Source: Aquabacterium sp. | Lineage (GTDB): Bacteria; Pseudomonadota; Gammaproteobacteria; Burkholderiales; Burkholderiaceae_C | Assembly: GCA_030654395.1 (NCBI GenBank) | Contig: JAURXM010000131.1 | Span: 186,001 to 250,000, forward strand | DNA length: 64,000 nt | Reading direction: 5' to 3' | Shown here: one piece after another, positions 18,549-26,559 of the stretch | Position numbering within the stretch: position 1 is the first letter of the stretch | Layout: every line of letters begins with the position of its first letter | The notes under the pieces: generated by a model | What the model saw: the letters and a program-made list of their open reading frames with translations, nothing else | Databases searched by the model: none | Told to the model about the DNA's origin: nothing | Translations under genes and position numbers: made by a program

Positions 18549-19067
18549 ATGGCCTTCAGCTATTGCCCACAATGCGCCCAGCCACTGCAGGCTCAAATTG
18601 ACTTGGGTGTCAGCCGCCAAGCCTGCCCGGATCAAGCTTGCGGCTATGTGCACTGGGACAACCCAACGCCCGTTGTGGCCGCTGTGGTTGAGCATGAAGG
18701 CCACGTGATCTTGGCGAGAAACAGGGCTTGGCCTGTGCCGTTTTACGCTTTGATCACTGGTTTTTTAGAGAAAACAGACCCCAGCCCTGAAGAGGCCGTC
18801 GCCCGCGAGGTGCAGGAGGAGTTGAGCCTACAAGCCACCGGCGTGCACTTCATCGGGCACTACGCCTTCCCGCGTATGAACCAAATCATCATCGCCTATC
18901 ACGTACCAGCCACGGGCACCATCACACTCAACGAAGAGTTGGTGGACTACAAACGGATTGCCCCTGAAAAAGCCCGCTACTGGCCATCGAGCACCGGCTT
19001 GGCTTTGCGTGACTGGCTCATCAAACAAGGTCATTCGCCTATCGCGATGGACCTCCCTAATCTGTAA
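18549..19067 (+). CDS. Nudix hydrolase with N-terminal zinc ribbon
   Basis: 172 residues, good Shine-Dalgarno (AGGAG). The N-terminal zinc ribbon uses C6, C9, C26 and C31. The Nudix box reads GFLEKTDPSPEEAVAREVQEEL; compared with the consensus Gx5Ex7REUxEExGU it has one extra residue and a D in place of the first E, while the metal-binding REVQEE core is intact. It probably cleaves a nucleoside diphosphate linked to another moiety, similar to the NudC-type pyrophosphatases. It is likely in a short operon with the SpeE-like gene and the UreE-like gene. Confidence 0.85.
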   Translation: MAFSYCPQCAQPLQAQIDLGVSRQACPDQACGYVHWDNPTPVVAAVVEHEGHVILARNRAWPVPFYALITGFLEKTDPSPEEAVAREVQEELSLQATGVHFIGHYAFPRMNQIIIAYHVPATGTITLNEELVDYKRIAPEKARYWPSSTGLALRDWLIKQGHSPIAMDLPNL

Positions 19068-19084
19068 CCAGGACACACCCCATC

Positions 19085-19411
19085 ATGTTGACCATCAATA
19101 AACTGCTACCCCAAGGCCAAGGCTTGGCCCCCGTGTTGATCAAACGTGCTGAGACCATTGAACTCAGCTTGGATGAGCATCAAAGAAACCGTTTCGATAC
19201 CACAGACAGCGCAGGCCGTGCGTTGGCGGTGTCACTGCCTGAAGGCACCGTGCTGCATGATGGTGACGTGCTGGTGGCCGAAGACGGCACCATGGTCCGC
19301 GTACTCGCAGCCCACGCACCAGCACCCACAAGAGGCAAACCCATCGGTATTGCGATCAAAGCCGCTGCCGCGCCGCATGTCCACGGCCCGGGATGCAAGC
19401 ACGATCACTGA
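19085..19411 (+). CDS. UreE-like nickel chaperone lacking the C-terminal domain
   Basis: 108 residues. The first 75 or so match the UreE N-terminal domain of betaproteobacteria (MLTINKLLPQGQGLAPVLIK, GTVLHDGDVLVAEDG). After VLAAHAP the usual metal-binding/dimerisation domain, some 60 residues, is absent. The protein jumps to a short basic segment and a His/Cys tail PHVHGPGCKHDH that could still bind nickel or zinc. No other urease gene is in the window. Either it is a trimmed nickel chaperone with a new client or a relic. Shine-Dalgarno AGGA supports translation. Confidence 0.7.
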   Translation: MLTINKLLPQGQGLAPVLIKRAETIELSLDEHQRNRFDTTDSAGRALAVSLPEGTVLHDGDVLVAEDGTMVRVLAAHAPAPTRGKPIGIAIKAAAAPHVHGPGCKHDH

Positions 19412-19416
19412 TGGCT

Positions 19417-20808
19417 TTAAAGCAGGCCCTTGCGCAGCGCTTGAATCAAGCTGGCGCTGTCCACATCGGGGCCGCATTGCTGGGCCAATAGGTCGATCAG
19501 GTGCTCAGGGTTGCGCGCTTGGGCCTGTGCCTTCTTGACGACCACCTTGGCGATCGGGCCCATGTGCTGCGTCAACACTTTGGTGGCATGCGCCACAAAT
19601 GCGTCCGGGATGGACTGCACCGAAGCGGCACTCACCGCACTGCGTGCAGCAGAACCGGTTGTGCCCAACTTGCTCACACTGGAGATAAAACGTGCGCGGT
19701 CCCCATCGGAGGGCACATGCTGCGCCACAGCCCCCACCAAGCTATCAAAATTCGCACTGGTGGCCACCGCTTTTTTGACCAAGATTTTGGCCAACGGCCC
19801 GACAAAACTGGCCAGCGCCCGCTCCAAGGTGCTCAAGGCGTCTGCGTCCCAAAGACCCGACGCCACAGCGTGCGTTTGCGCCACCGTTTGCAAAAGCTGC
19901 GCGGCCGCCAGCGGCTCAACCACCGTCTCGTCACCCGTTAGCGCACCAAAAAGCGCAGCAGCACCGGACACAGACTTGGCCGCGTGCAGCCTGAGCGCCT
20001 CGCGGAACTCCCCCGCGCTGGTGTAACGGTCGAGCACCTTCTTGGCCAAGGCCTTCATCACCACCGTATCGACTTGCAAGTCGCGCTTCACAGTGGTCAG
20101 CGTGCTGGGTGCCGGTGGCTGCTCATTGAGCACCTTGTACATGATCTGCTCAGCGCCGCCCGAGAACGCACCTTGATTGGTCAGCAGGCGATAAAGCAAA
20201 GCACCTGCAGCAAAGATATCAACCCGCTGATCGATGTCCTCGCCCCTGTACTGCTCGGGCGCCATATAGCCGTGCGTGCCGATGGTCGAGGTAACTTGTG
20301 TGAGCGAGGCATCGCGGATGCGTGCAATGCCGAAATCGGTGATCTTCAATTGACCCGAACGCGTCAGAATCAAATTGGCTGGCTTGATATCGCGATGCCA
20401 AACGCCTTGCGCATGCGCGTAGTCCAGTGCGGCCAGCAACTGGTCCATCACCTGCAGCAGCACGGGCTCAGACATGATGCCATTGGCCGCCAGCACCTTC
20501 GATAAGTCTTGTCCTTCCACGAACTCCATCGCGATGAAGGCGGTATCACCGTCTTCACCATACTCATAGATGGACACGATGCCCGGATGCGTCAAGCGCC
20601 CTGCTGCTTGGGCCTCGTTGCGAAAGCGCGCCGCAATCAGGGCGACTTCGTTGTCGGCATCCACCAATGAGCGGTGAATGGTTTTGAGCGCCACGCGCCG
20701 CTGGATCACCGGGTCCGTGCCTTGGTACACCGTGCCCATGGCACCCACGCCCAAAACGCCATTTATCGCGTACTTGCCCAATTTGTCTGGGTGCGCGGCG
20801 GCCATCAA
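19417..20808 (-). CDS. eukaryotic-like Ser/Thr protein kinase with duplicated C-terminal module
   Basis: 463 residues. The kinase domain (13-275) is complete: glycine loop GVGAMGTVY, catalytic K42 (VALKTI), HRDIKPANL, DFG (ITDFGIAR) and activation segment GTHGYMAPEQY. There is no membrane helix, so it is cytosolic. After residue 290 come two copies of a module of about 60 residues, each with GP(L/I)AK(I/V)(L/V)VKKA followed by a helical stretch. The function of this tail is unknown to me. Its ATG overlaps the stop of the haem/HAMP sensor (ATGA), so kinase and sensor are made together. Confidence 0.88.
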   Translation of the reverse strand: MMAAAHPDKLGKYAINGVLGVGAMGTVYQGTDPVIQRRVALKTIHRSLVDADNEVALIAARFRNEAQAAGRLTHPGIVSIYEYGEDGDTAFIAMEFVEGQDLSKVLAANGIMSEPVLLQVMDQLLAALDYAHAQGVWHRDIKPANLILTRSGQLKITDFGIARIRDASLTQVTSTIGTHGYMAPEQYRGEDIDQRVDIFAAGALLYRLLTNQGAFSGGAEQIMYKVLNEQPPAPSTLTTVKRDLQVDTVVMKALAKKVLDRYTSAGEFREALRLHAAKSVSGAAALFGALTGDETVVEPLAAAQLLQTVAQTHAVASGLWDADALSTLERALASFVGPLAKILVKKAVATSANFDSLVGAVAQHVPSDGDRARFISSVSKLGTTGSAARSAVSAASVQSIPDAFVAHATKVLTQHMGPIAKVVVKKAQAQARNPEHLIDLLAQQCGPDVDSASLIQALRKGLL

Positions 20809-21677
20809 GCCTCCAACATCGCCATGGCGTGCGCCAAGCTCTTGCGCATGCGCGAGAACGAGTCTGACAAGACACCGATTTCATCCTTGGCCAGCACCTT
20901 GAAATCCGGCGCATCCATCTCGCCCAAGCTGACACGGTCGGCCAAAGCAGACAGACGCGTCACCGGCTGGATCACCAGCTTCCACAGCATCAGGTTGAGC
21001 GTGAGCCCGATCACCACGAACACAGCCGTCAGCAAAACCATCACAGTGAACCACGCCTTGTCTGCACGCTTCAAAGACAGTGACAGCGGCACCGACACCA
21101 CTTGCACGCCGACGGTTTCATTGAGACTCCAGCCAAAGCCATTGGCAGGGCCATATCGCTCGACCATCGTAGCTGGCGCGGCGGAGACCGTACTGTGGCA
21201 TTGCAAGCAAGCGGGCTGGGTGATGGTGATCGGGCGGGCAATGTAAAGGGCGCGGCCTGATGGCGTATCGCGTTGACCCACGATCTCTTTGGCTGAGGGA
21301 TCTTGTTTGAAGTGGGTGACGAGATCTGCCTCCCAATCTGACGCTCGGTCGCGCGGGTTGGTCGGGTTCAGCATCGCCGCTTTGTACGAGAAATCAGGGA
21401 ACTTGGCGCTCAAACCTTTGAGCACTTCGATGGCCGCAAACGAGGGCACAGACTGCGGCAAGAAGGTGTACTGCATTTGCGTTTGCAACAAAGGCGCCAC
21501 CTGCTGCGCCGTGTAGTTTCTGACCGCTTCGGCTTTCTCGATCATCAAGCCAGCGGTGTCGAGCACCTCTTGCTCGGCATTGGTTTGAAGCAGATCACGC
21601 GCAACGTAGCCAGACACGCCTAAGCCAGTCAAGAACACCAGCAAAAATGCCAAGTTGAATTTAAGGATGAGTTTCAT
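20805..21677 (-). CDS. c-haem (DUF3365/Tll0287-like) membrane sensor ending in HAMP
   Basis: 290 residues. Membrane helix 1 is at about 5-25. It is followed by a periplasmic DUF3365-type domain with a single haem-attachment motif CLQCH near residue 178, then helix 2 (about 208-232) and a HAMP domain to the end. No kinase, cyclase or methyl-accepting domain follows the HAMP, which is unusual. The next gene in the operon is a Ser/Thr kinase overlapping by four bases, so the output may be supplied in trans. A redox, NO or small-ligand sensing role is inferred from the haem. Confidence 0.82.
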   Translation of the reverse strand: MKLILKFNLAFLLVFLTGLGVSGYVARDLLQTNAEQEVLDTAGLMIEKAEAVRNYTAQQVAPLLQTQMQYTFLPQSVPSFAAIEVLKGLSAKFPDFSYKAAMLNPTNPRDRASDWEADLVTHFKQDPSAKEIVGQRDTPSGRALYIARPITITQPACLQCHSTVSAAPATMVERYGPANGFGWSLNETVGVQVVSVPLSLSLKRADKAWFTVMVLLTAVFVVIGLTLNLMLWKLVIQPVTRLSALADRVSLGEMDAPDFKVLAKDEIGVLSDSFSRMRKSLAHAMAMLEA

Positions 21678-22555
21678 GGTTGTTTGTAGTCAGTGGGTGC
21701 TTGCGGATGCAGCACACGTCGCCACTCAGGATGCGAGGTGAGTTGCGAGATAAGGCTGCTGCGAAAGGCATCGTCTTGCGCCAGCGCCTTCCATGTCACA
21801 GGGAAACGGGCCCGGATACGAGGCTCGGCGTTGAGCCAAGGCGCTGCGTCGGCATAACTCAGGCGCCCTGCGGGGCTCATGCTGACCTCTTTGCCTTTGT
21901 ACATCGCAGCGCGCGAAGGCAAGGTGTCCATGAACGCGCGCGGTACAGCCTGAATGAAGCTGGGCAATGGCCTAGGCAGGCTATCTGCCGCACCTTTGCT
22001 GTCGGCCAATAGGTATTGGCCGTGTACCAGCTGGGTCTGTGTGGCCTTGCCGTCTTTGCTTCGCACCGACAACAGGGCATCACCCGATCCAGCAAACACC
22101 TCAGTGGCTTTGCCTTGGATGCGCACGACCACGTCATGGGCCGTATGCAGCACATCCATCGACGCGGTGGCCAGCGGCAGCACAGCAGCGGGCGCCGGCT
22201 TGCTGCCTACAGCCACCTTGGCCCACCCTTCAAGCAAATAGGCTGCGGCGCCCTTGTCGCGTGGCAAGGGCCAAACAGGCCGAACAAGCAAGCGACTGGA
22301 TGGCCCTAAGTCGATGACCGTGCCGTCGTCAAACTCAAGACGCAAGAGCGCTGTTTTGGCCGTCGTCTGGATGATGTCCTCTGCATCAACGATGGCACCG
22401 GTGGCGGCGGCAAGCTTGGTGACCGCATGGATCACCACGGCATCACCATCGAGCATGGTGATCAAGGCCACACGGTCACGCGCACTAGCCTGACAAGGCC
22501 AAGCCAACATGGCCAGCAGCGCAAAGGGCCCGAACCAAGCGGGGAACAGTTTCAT
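21674..22555 (-). CDS. periplasmic FecR-domain protein
   Basis: 293 residues with signal peptide (…MLAWPCQASA). Residues about 30-125 match the FecR fold (DAEDIIQTTAKTALLRLEFD, then DGTVIDLGPSSRLLV). The C-terminal 120 residues are unassigned. Unlike classic FecR anti-sigma regulators it has no cytoplasmic segment and no adjacent ECF sigma factor. It is the first gene of a three-gene unit and overlaps the haem/HAMP sensor by ATGA, so it may present or modify the signal for that sensor. Confidence 0.78.
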   Translation of the reverse strand: MKLFPAWFGPFALLAMLAWPCQASARDRVALITMLDGDAVVIHAVTKLAAATGAIVDAEDIIQTTAKTALLRLEFDDGTVIDLGPSSRLLVRPVWPLPRDKGAAAYLLEGWAKVAVGSKPAPAAVLPLATASMDVLHTAHDVVVRIQGKATEVFAGSGDALLSVRSKDGKATQTQLVHGQYLLADSKGAADSLPRPLPSFIQAVPRAFMDTLPSRAAMYKGKEVSMSPAGRLSYADAAPWLNAEPRIRARFPVTWKALAQDDAFRSSLISQLTSHPEWRRVLHPQAPTDYKQP

Positions 22556-22602
22556 AGCAAGTCAGGGCAGACGCAGCCGTTTTGAAGCAGCGAGGATGGT
22601 AA

Positions 22603-22621
22603 GCCATGGTTTAAACATGGC
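22603..22621. promoter_or_regulatory. inverted repeat GCCATG-N7-CATGGC upstream of the FecR/haem/kinase operon
   Basis: Perfect 6-bp dyad around an AT-rich centre (GTTTAAA), about 48 bp upstream of the FecR-like start. The position fits an operator or the promoter core. There is no T-run for a terminator. Confidence 0.25.
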
Positions 22622-22680
22622 ATTTGCCCTAAAGTCATTTGAGTGGATGCGATTATTGTGCGCATCAATTCAGGAAGACC

Positions 22681-22776
22681 ATGAAATTCAAACTGCTCGC
22701 ACGCATCCTGCGCCTTGATGTTGCTGGGTCTGGGGGCCATCACGGGCCTTGCGCGTCGCCACAGCAACAAGCTTAA
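22681..22776 (+). pseudogene. possible frameshifted remnant of a small secreted peptide
   Basis: An ATG after AGGAAG opens MKFKLLARILRL and then enters a non-hydrophobic frame that stops soon after. The +1 frame from 22715 continues instead as LMLLGLGAITGLARRHSN, a natural signal-peptide core. Joining the frames would give a short exported protein start, so this could be a gene fragment disrupted by one indel. The evidence is weak. The rest of 22556-22805 shows no gene. Confidence 0.2.
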
Positions 22777-22805
22777 TCAGTAAAACGCCGCAGGTCTCAG
22801 ATGTT

Positions 22806-23681
22806 TCATAAGGTGATACCAGTGACTCGACGTCGAACGCAAGCGATTCCGATCAAGCCCATAGCCAAGATGACCCATGTCGATGGCTCCGGAACAGCTG
22901 CAATGTAGTCGTTGGCATTGATACCTTTGCGCAGTAGCGTCGTGACACTGACATCCAGGCTGCCGACCAGCATCCCAGTCAGCGCCGATTTTTCGAAGGG
23001 ACGCAAACCCAAGCCAGTCGCAAAATTATTCATCCCAAATTCGGTGAACTGAAGATCGGACAGGTGGCCATTCATGGTGATGGACGGGGGCAAGGCGTTA
23101 AAACCCACGGCCAATTCCTTGCCACCAGTGAAGCTGAACAGTGAGCCGGAACCGGTTAATTGACCGTTCATCCAAATATCGCCATTGATGGTGCCGGCTT
23201 GGAAATCGATATTCAAGTCGCCAAGGTCGAGCCTTTTCTTTGTCTTGCTGTTGTTAAATACCAAGGCAGAACCCATGGCTGAACCAGAAACAGCTTCGGT
23301 TGTGTTTTTGATGGTGGGCAGTGGCGGCACCCAAATGGCGGGCGAGTAGATGGGAATGGGCCAATTTGTGATCAACGTTCCAGGAACCCAATATCCGGGT
23401 TTGATACCGATTTCCGTGGTGTTCTTCACTGTTGCAGATGTCACGGGGAGGTTGAACACACCTTCACCGACCTTGCTGGCCTGACCTGCTGCCGACACTG
23501 ACGTGTTAATGATCGACAAACCATCCAGTGCCGCTTCGCTGAAGTTCATGCGGGCATTGGCTTGCAAGAACGTGGTTGGCAACGTTGGGGCTTCGATCGT
23601 GATGGATGTGGCCTGAGCCCAAAGAGGCACGCCAAGCATAGCGACCAAAAGCCAAGATTCAGTGGTGCGAAGGTACTTCAT
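22806..23681 (-). CDS. PEP-CTERM exported protein of unknown function
   Basis: 291 residues: signal peptide (…LWAQA), a Gly/Ser/Thr/Asn-rich middle that looks like beta structure, and a canonical PEP-CTERM tail (AVPEPSTWVILAMGLIGIAC followed by VRRR). Such proteins are processed by an exosortase and released or anchored at the surface, usually with exopolysaccharide. No exosortase gene is in the window. The middle region matches no family I know. It stands alone, with 156 bp of non-coding sequence upstream. Confidence 0.82.
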   Translation of the reverse strand: MKYLRTTESWLLVAMLGVPLWAQATSITIEAPTLPTTFLQANARMNFSEAALDGLSIINTSVSAAGQASKVGEGVFNLPVTSATVKNTTEIGIKPGYWVPGTLITNWPIPIYSPAIWVPPLPTIKNTTEAVSGSAMGSALVFNNSKTKKRLDLGDLNIDFQAGTINGDIWMNGQLTGSGSLFSFTGGKELAVGFNALPPSITMNGHLSDLQFTEFGMNNFATGLGLRPFEKSALTGMLVGSLDVSVTTLLRKGINANDYIAAVPEPSTWVILAMGLIGIACVRRRVTGITL

Positions 23682-23837
23682 TGGCGACCTACTTCCGGGG
23701 AAGTTAAGCAGGCGTCTTGTCAGGGGGGCCGTTCAAGACAATGTTGCTGATGTCGCCAGTTTAGAGTTCGCTGCTTTCTGCATAGTAAGGGTTATAACCG
23801 GCTCCTACTAGCCTTGTGTGAACTCCTCACGAAATAG

Positions 23838-25478
23838 TCATTCACAGCCACGCAACTTGGCCACCAAGGGCTCCAGTAACTTAGCAACATCCAGCAATCG
23901 CCAATCTTCAAACCTGCGCCCCACCAACTGCAGACCAACAGGCAATCCATTTGAAGACTGGCCTGCTGGCATTGAAACCACAGGGCCTTCCGTGACGCTG
24001 AATAAGGTGGCGTAGGACTGGGTCACGTTGTAATACGCAAGGTCACGTCCATCTACTTGCAGTGGTTTATCGTAGATATTGAATATGCCGAATTTCCTGC
24101 TGGGCGCGTGGTGCTCAAAGGGAGGCAGCGACGAAACCGGCACAATCCAACCGTCGTAATCACTGAGGAATCTCTCAAGCGCATTAGTTTGGGTATCTTT
24201 TTCTGTCAGCGCCCGCATATAACCCTCAACCGTGATCGGGTCCAGAATCCTGCGCTGGTGCGGCATGTCAGCGACGGACTTCTTTGCAAAAAAGCGCCCG
24301 AACCAGCGGGCCAAATTGGACCGCTCGTACCCACCTTGCATGCCAACAAGGGCACCCCATGTCGCCCAAGTACGCTCATAGGAAAAGTCACTTGGCTCGG
24401 CGCGGACCACCGTCGCCCCAGCAGCACGTAACTCGTCAACAACCCGTTGCAGCGATGCCTTGATTTCACGGCTTACAGGCATGCCGCCCAGCTCATCCAT
24501 ATAGGCCAATTTCAAATCTCTTAACGAGGCACAAGGCGTCAGTCTGGGCTTCAGTGGTGCAACCGTGCTGTCCTGCGGCGACGTTTGAGCCAGTACCGAA
24601 AGGGCCAACTGCAGGTCTTCAACACTGTTGGCCAGTGGCCCTGCAACCGCCATAACCCGCATCCCATTGACCTCGTCCGGCTTGGGTGACATATGCCCAG
24701 CCATGGAGATCACACCATGTGTGGGGCGCAATCCCCAAATGCTGGTATAGGCCGCAGGCAACCGAATCGACCCTGCAAGATCTGACCCAAACGACAACGC
24801 TGACATGTGAGATGCCACAGCGGCAGCGCAGCCGCCACTGCTGCCCCCCACTGTGCGTTTGACGTCCCAAGGATTGTTGGTTGTGCCAAAAATGGCATTG
24901 CTTGTTTGCATGTCCATGGCCAAGGTGGCCGCGTTTGTTTTCGCCAGCACGATGGCGCCCGCGCGCCGCAACAAACTGACGATGACGGCGTCCTCTTCGG
25001 GAACGTAGTTCAGCAGGTCGGGGTCACCTGCCGTGGTACGCAGCCCCCAAATGGCATAGGTATCTTTGACCGTGACGGGCACGCCATGCAGCGGCCCCCA
25101 AACCTCGCCGCGATCCAACGCATCGTCAGCCGCCCGGGCGCGTTCCAGTGCGGCGTCCAAGTCCAAAAGAACAACCGCGTTGTACGCCGCGTTATGACGG
25201 GCAATTTGGCCCACAAATGCGCGCACCACCTCTTCTGAACGCCATTCACGCGCCTGAATCCGGCGGGCCAATTCTGAAGCTGATAGTTGCAAGATCTTGG
25301 CGTCCTGAGCCAAAAGCGGCCAATGTGCTGCATCTGGAATGCCTCGATAGGGCGAAAGCTGCGTACCGCCGACGGCATCCCTTTGTCGTGTCAACTCCAA
25401 AGATGGCGTTGCGGGCAGTGTGCTTTTGATAGGCTTCATTTGGCGATTCCATGCTGTTGTTGTCAGGATCATCGCCAT
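23838..25478 (-). CDS. amidase signature family hydrolase
   Basis: 546 residues (ATG 25478; an ATG at 25439, MKPIKSTLP, is an alternative and neither has a clear ribosome site). The amidase signature is present: catalytic Lys in VPVTVKDTYA, the GGSSGG loop with the cis-Ser, and the nucleophile region FGSDLAGSIRLPA, where most members have GSDTGGSIR. It should hydrolyse an amide; the substrate is not predictable. No signal peptide is obvious. It is divergent from a LysR gene only about 40 bp away, its probable regulator. Confidence 0.86.
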   Translation of the reverse strand: MAMILTTTAWNRQMKPIKSTLPATPSLELTRQRDAVGGTQLSPYRGIPDAAHWPLLAQDAKILQLSASELARRIQAREWRSEEVVRAFVGQIARHNAAYNAVVLLDLDAALERARAADDALDRGEVWGPLHGVPVTVKDTYAIWGLRTTAGDPDLLNYVPEEDAVIVSLLRRAGAIVLAKTNAATLAMDMQTSNAIFGTTNNPWDVKRTVGGSSGGCAAAVASHMSALSFGSDLAGSIRLPAAYTSIWGLRPTHGVISMAGHMSPKPDEVNGMRVMAVAGPLANSVEDLQLALSVLAQTSPQDSTVAPLKPRLTPCASLRDLKLAYMDELGGMPVSREIKASLQRVVDELRAAGATVVRAEPSDFSYERTWATWGALVGMQGGYERSNLARWFGRFFAKKSVADMPHQRRILDPITVEGYMRALTEKDTQTNALERFLSDYDGWIVPVSSLPPFEHHAPSRKFGIFNIYDKPLQVDGRDLAYYNVTQSYATLFSVTEGPVVSMPAGQSSNGLPVGLQLVGRRFEDWRLLDVAKLLEPLVAKLRGCE

Positions 25479-25517
25479 CTACAATGCATTCGTCTATTGC
25501 ATAGTAAGCATCAATGT

Positions 25518-26420
25518 ATGCACAAAGAGAAACTGTTAGGGCTTGACTTGGATCTTTTGGTCGCGCTGGACGTCCTCCTAGAGACGGGGTCTGTCAGCGC
25601 AACGGCGAGTCGCTTACACCGATCTCAGCCTGCGGTCAGTCGCATGCTAGGTAGGGCGCGAGACCTGTTTGGTGATCCCCTTTTTGTGCCCCATGGCCGA
25701 GGTCTCGTCCCCACTGCCAGGGCGCTCGCGATCCGTGGCTCTTTGAAGCTGACGCTGAGCGAGGTGAGGCACTTGGTCGAGGCGCCTCGCGCTTTCGACC
25801 CAGCTCAGGACGCCGCGCACTTTCGTCTTGTCAGTTCGGACTACGCGGCCATTTCTTTGTTGGGACACGTGGTCAGCTGGTTTCACCAACATGCGCCTCG
25901 CGTGCAGCTGACGCTGTCGCCGGTGACCGGTCATCCGGAGAGTGTGCTGGCAAGCGGTACGGCCGACCTGTTATTTGGCCCTCAAGCCTTGTGTCCGAAT
26001 TGGTGTGTGAGCGCCCCGTTCATTGATGACACGTGGGTTTGTGTGCGACGGCGTGGCGAGCCTTTACCGCGTACACGCAAGGCATACCTCGCGATGTCAC
26101 ATATCGCAGTGCAGATAGAGCACGCGTTCGGGGGCCAAGTTGACAAGGCACTGAATGGCGCCAAGCGCCGTGTTCAAGTGACCGTACCGGACTTTGCTGC
26201 GGCCTTGTTTGTCGTTGCGTCGAGCCCCTTAGTGGCCACATTGCCACGCCCGATTGCAGTCGCTGCGTCAAAGCTGATGCCCTTGGAATGGGGTGACGCA
26301 CCGATGCACATCCCGGCCTCATCGATCGCCATGATATGGCCCCGCAGACTGGATGGCGACCCCGCTCACATGTGGTTGCGCCGTGCTGTTGTCGATAGTG
26401 TTGGGGGGCAGCAGAGTTGA
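25518..26420 (+). CDS. LysR-family transcriptional regulator
   Basis: 300 residues from the ATG at 25518; upstream frame is unused. The N-terminal winged HTH is clear (LDLDLLVALDVLLETGSVSA, then TASRLHRSQPAVSRMLGRAR) and the rest is the co-inducer-binding domain. It is divergent from the amidase gene with a short shared promoter containing direct GCAT-type repeats (GCATAGTAAGCATCAATGT around 25499), a typical arrangement for a LysR regulator of its neighbour. Confidence 0.9.
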   Translation: MHKEKLLGLDLDLLVALDVLLETGSVSATASRLHRSQPAVSRMLGRARDLFGDPLFVPHGRGLVPTARALAIRGSLKLTLSEVRHLVEAPRAFDPAQDAAHFRLVSSDYAAISLLGHVVSWFHQHAPRVQLTLSPVTGHPESVLASGTADLLFGPQALCPNWCVSAPFIDDTWVCVRRRGEPLPRTRKAYLAMSHIAVQIEHAFGGQVDKALNGAKRRVQVTVPDFAAALFVVASSPLVATLPRPIAVAASKLMPLEWGDAPMHIPASSIAMIWPRRLDGDPAHMWLRRAVVDSVGGQQS

Positions 26421-26503
26421 CCCGATGGGGGCACCCTAGCCCTTAGATGGCCACAGGCTGCACTGGTGCGGTATGTGCGAGCCCTTGAGAAAGCACCCGC
26501 CCA

Positions 26504-26539
26504 TAAAAAAACCGGCCACTTGAGCCGGTTCTGTTTTTT
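26504..26539. terminator. bidirectional intrinsic terminator
   Basis: Stem AACCGGC/GCCGGTT with a seven-base loop, flanked by an A-run on the left (26504-26511) and CTGTTTTTT on the right. It separates the convergent LysR and HAF-repeat genes and can serve both. Confidence 0.85.
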
Positions 26540-26559
26540 GGGCTGATCTAGCCAGATAC

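Noticed and set aside
19085-19411. part of a urease operon
   Set aside because: No ureA, ureB, ureC, ureF, ureG or ureD reading frame in the window.
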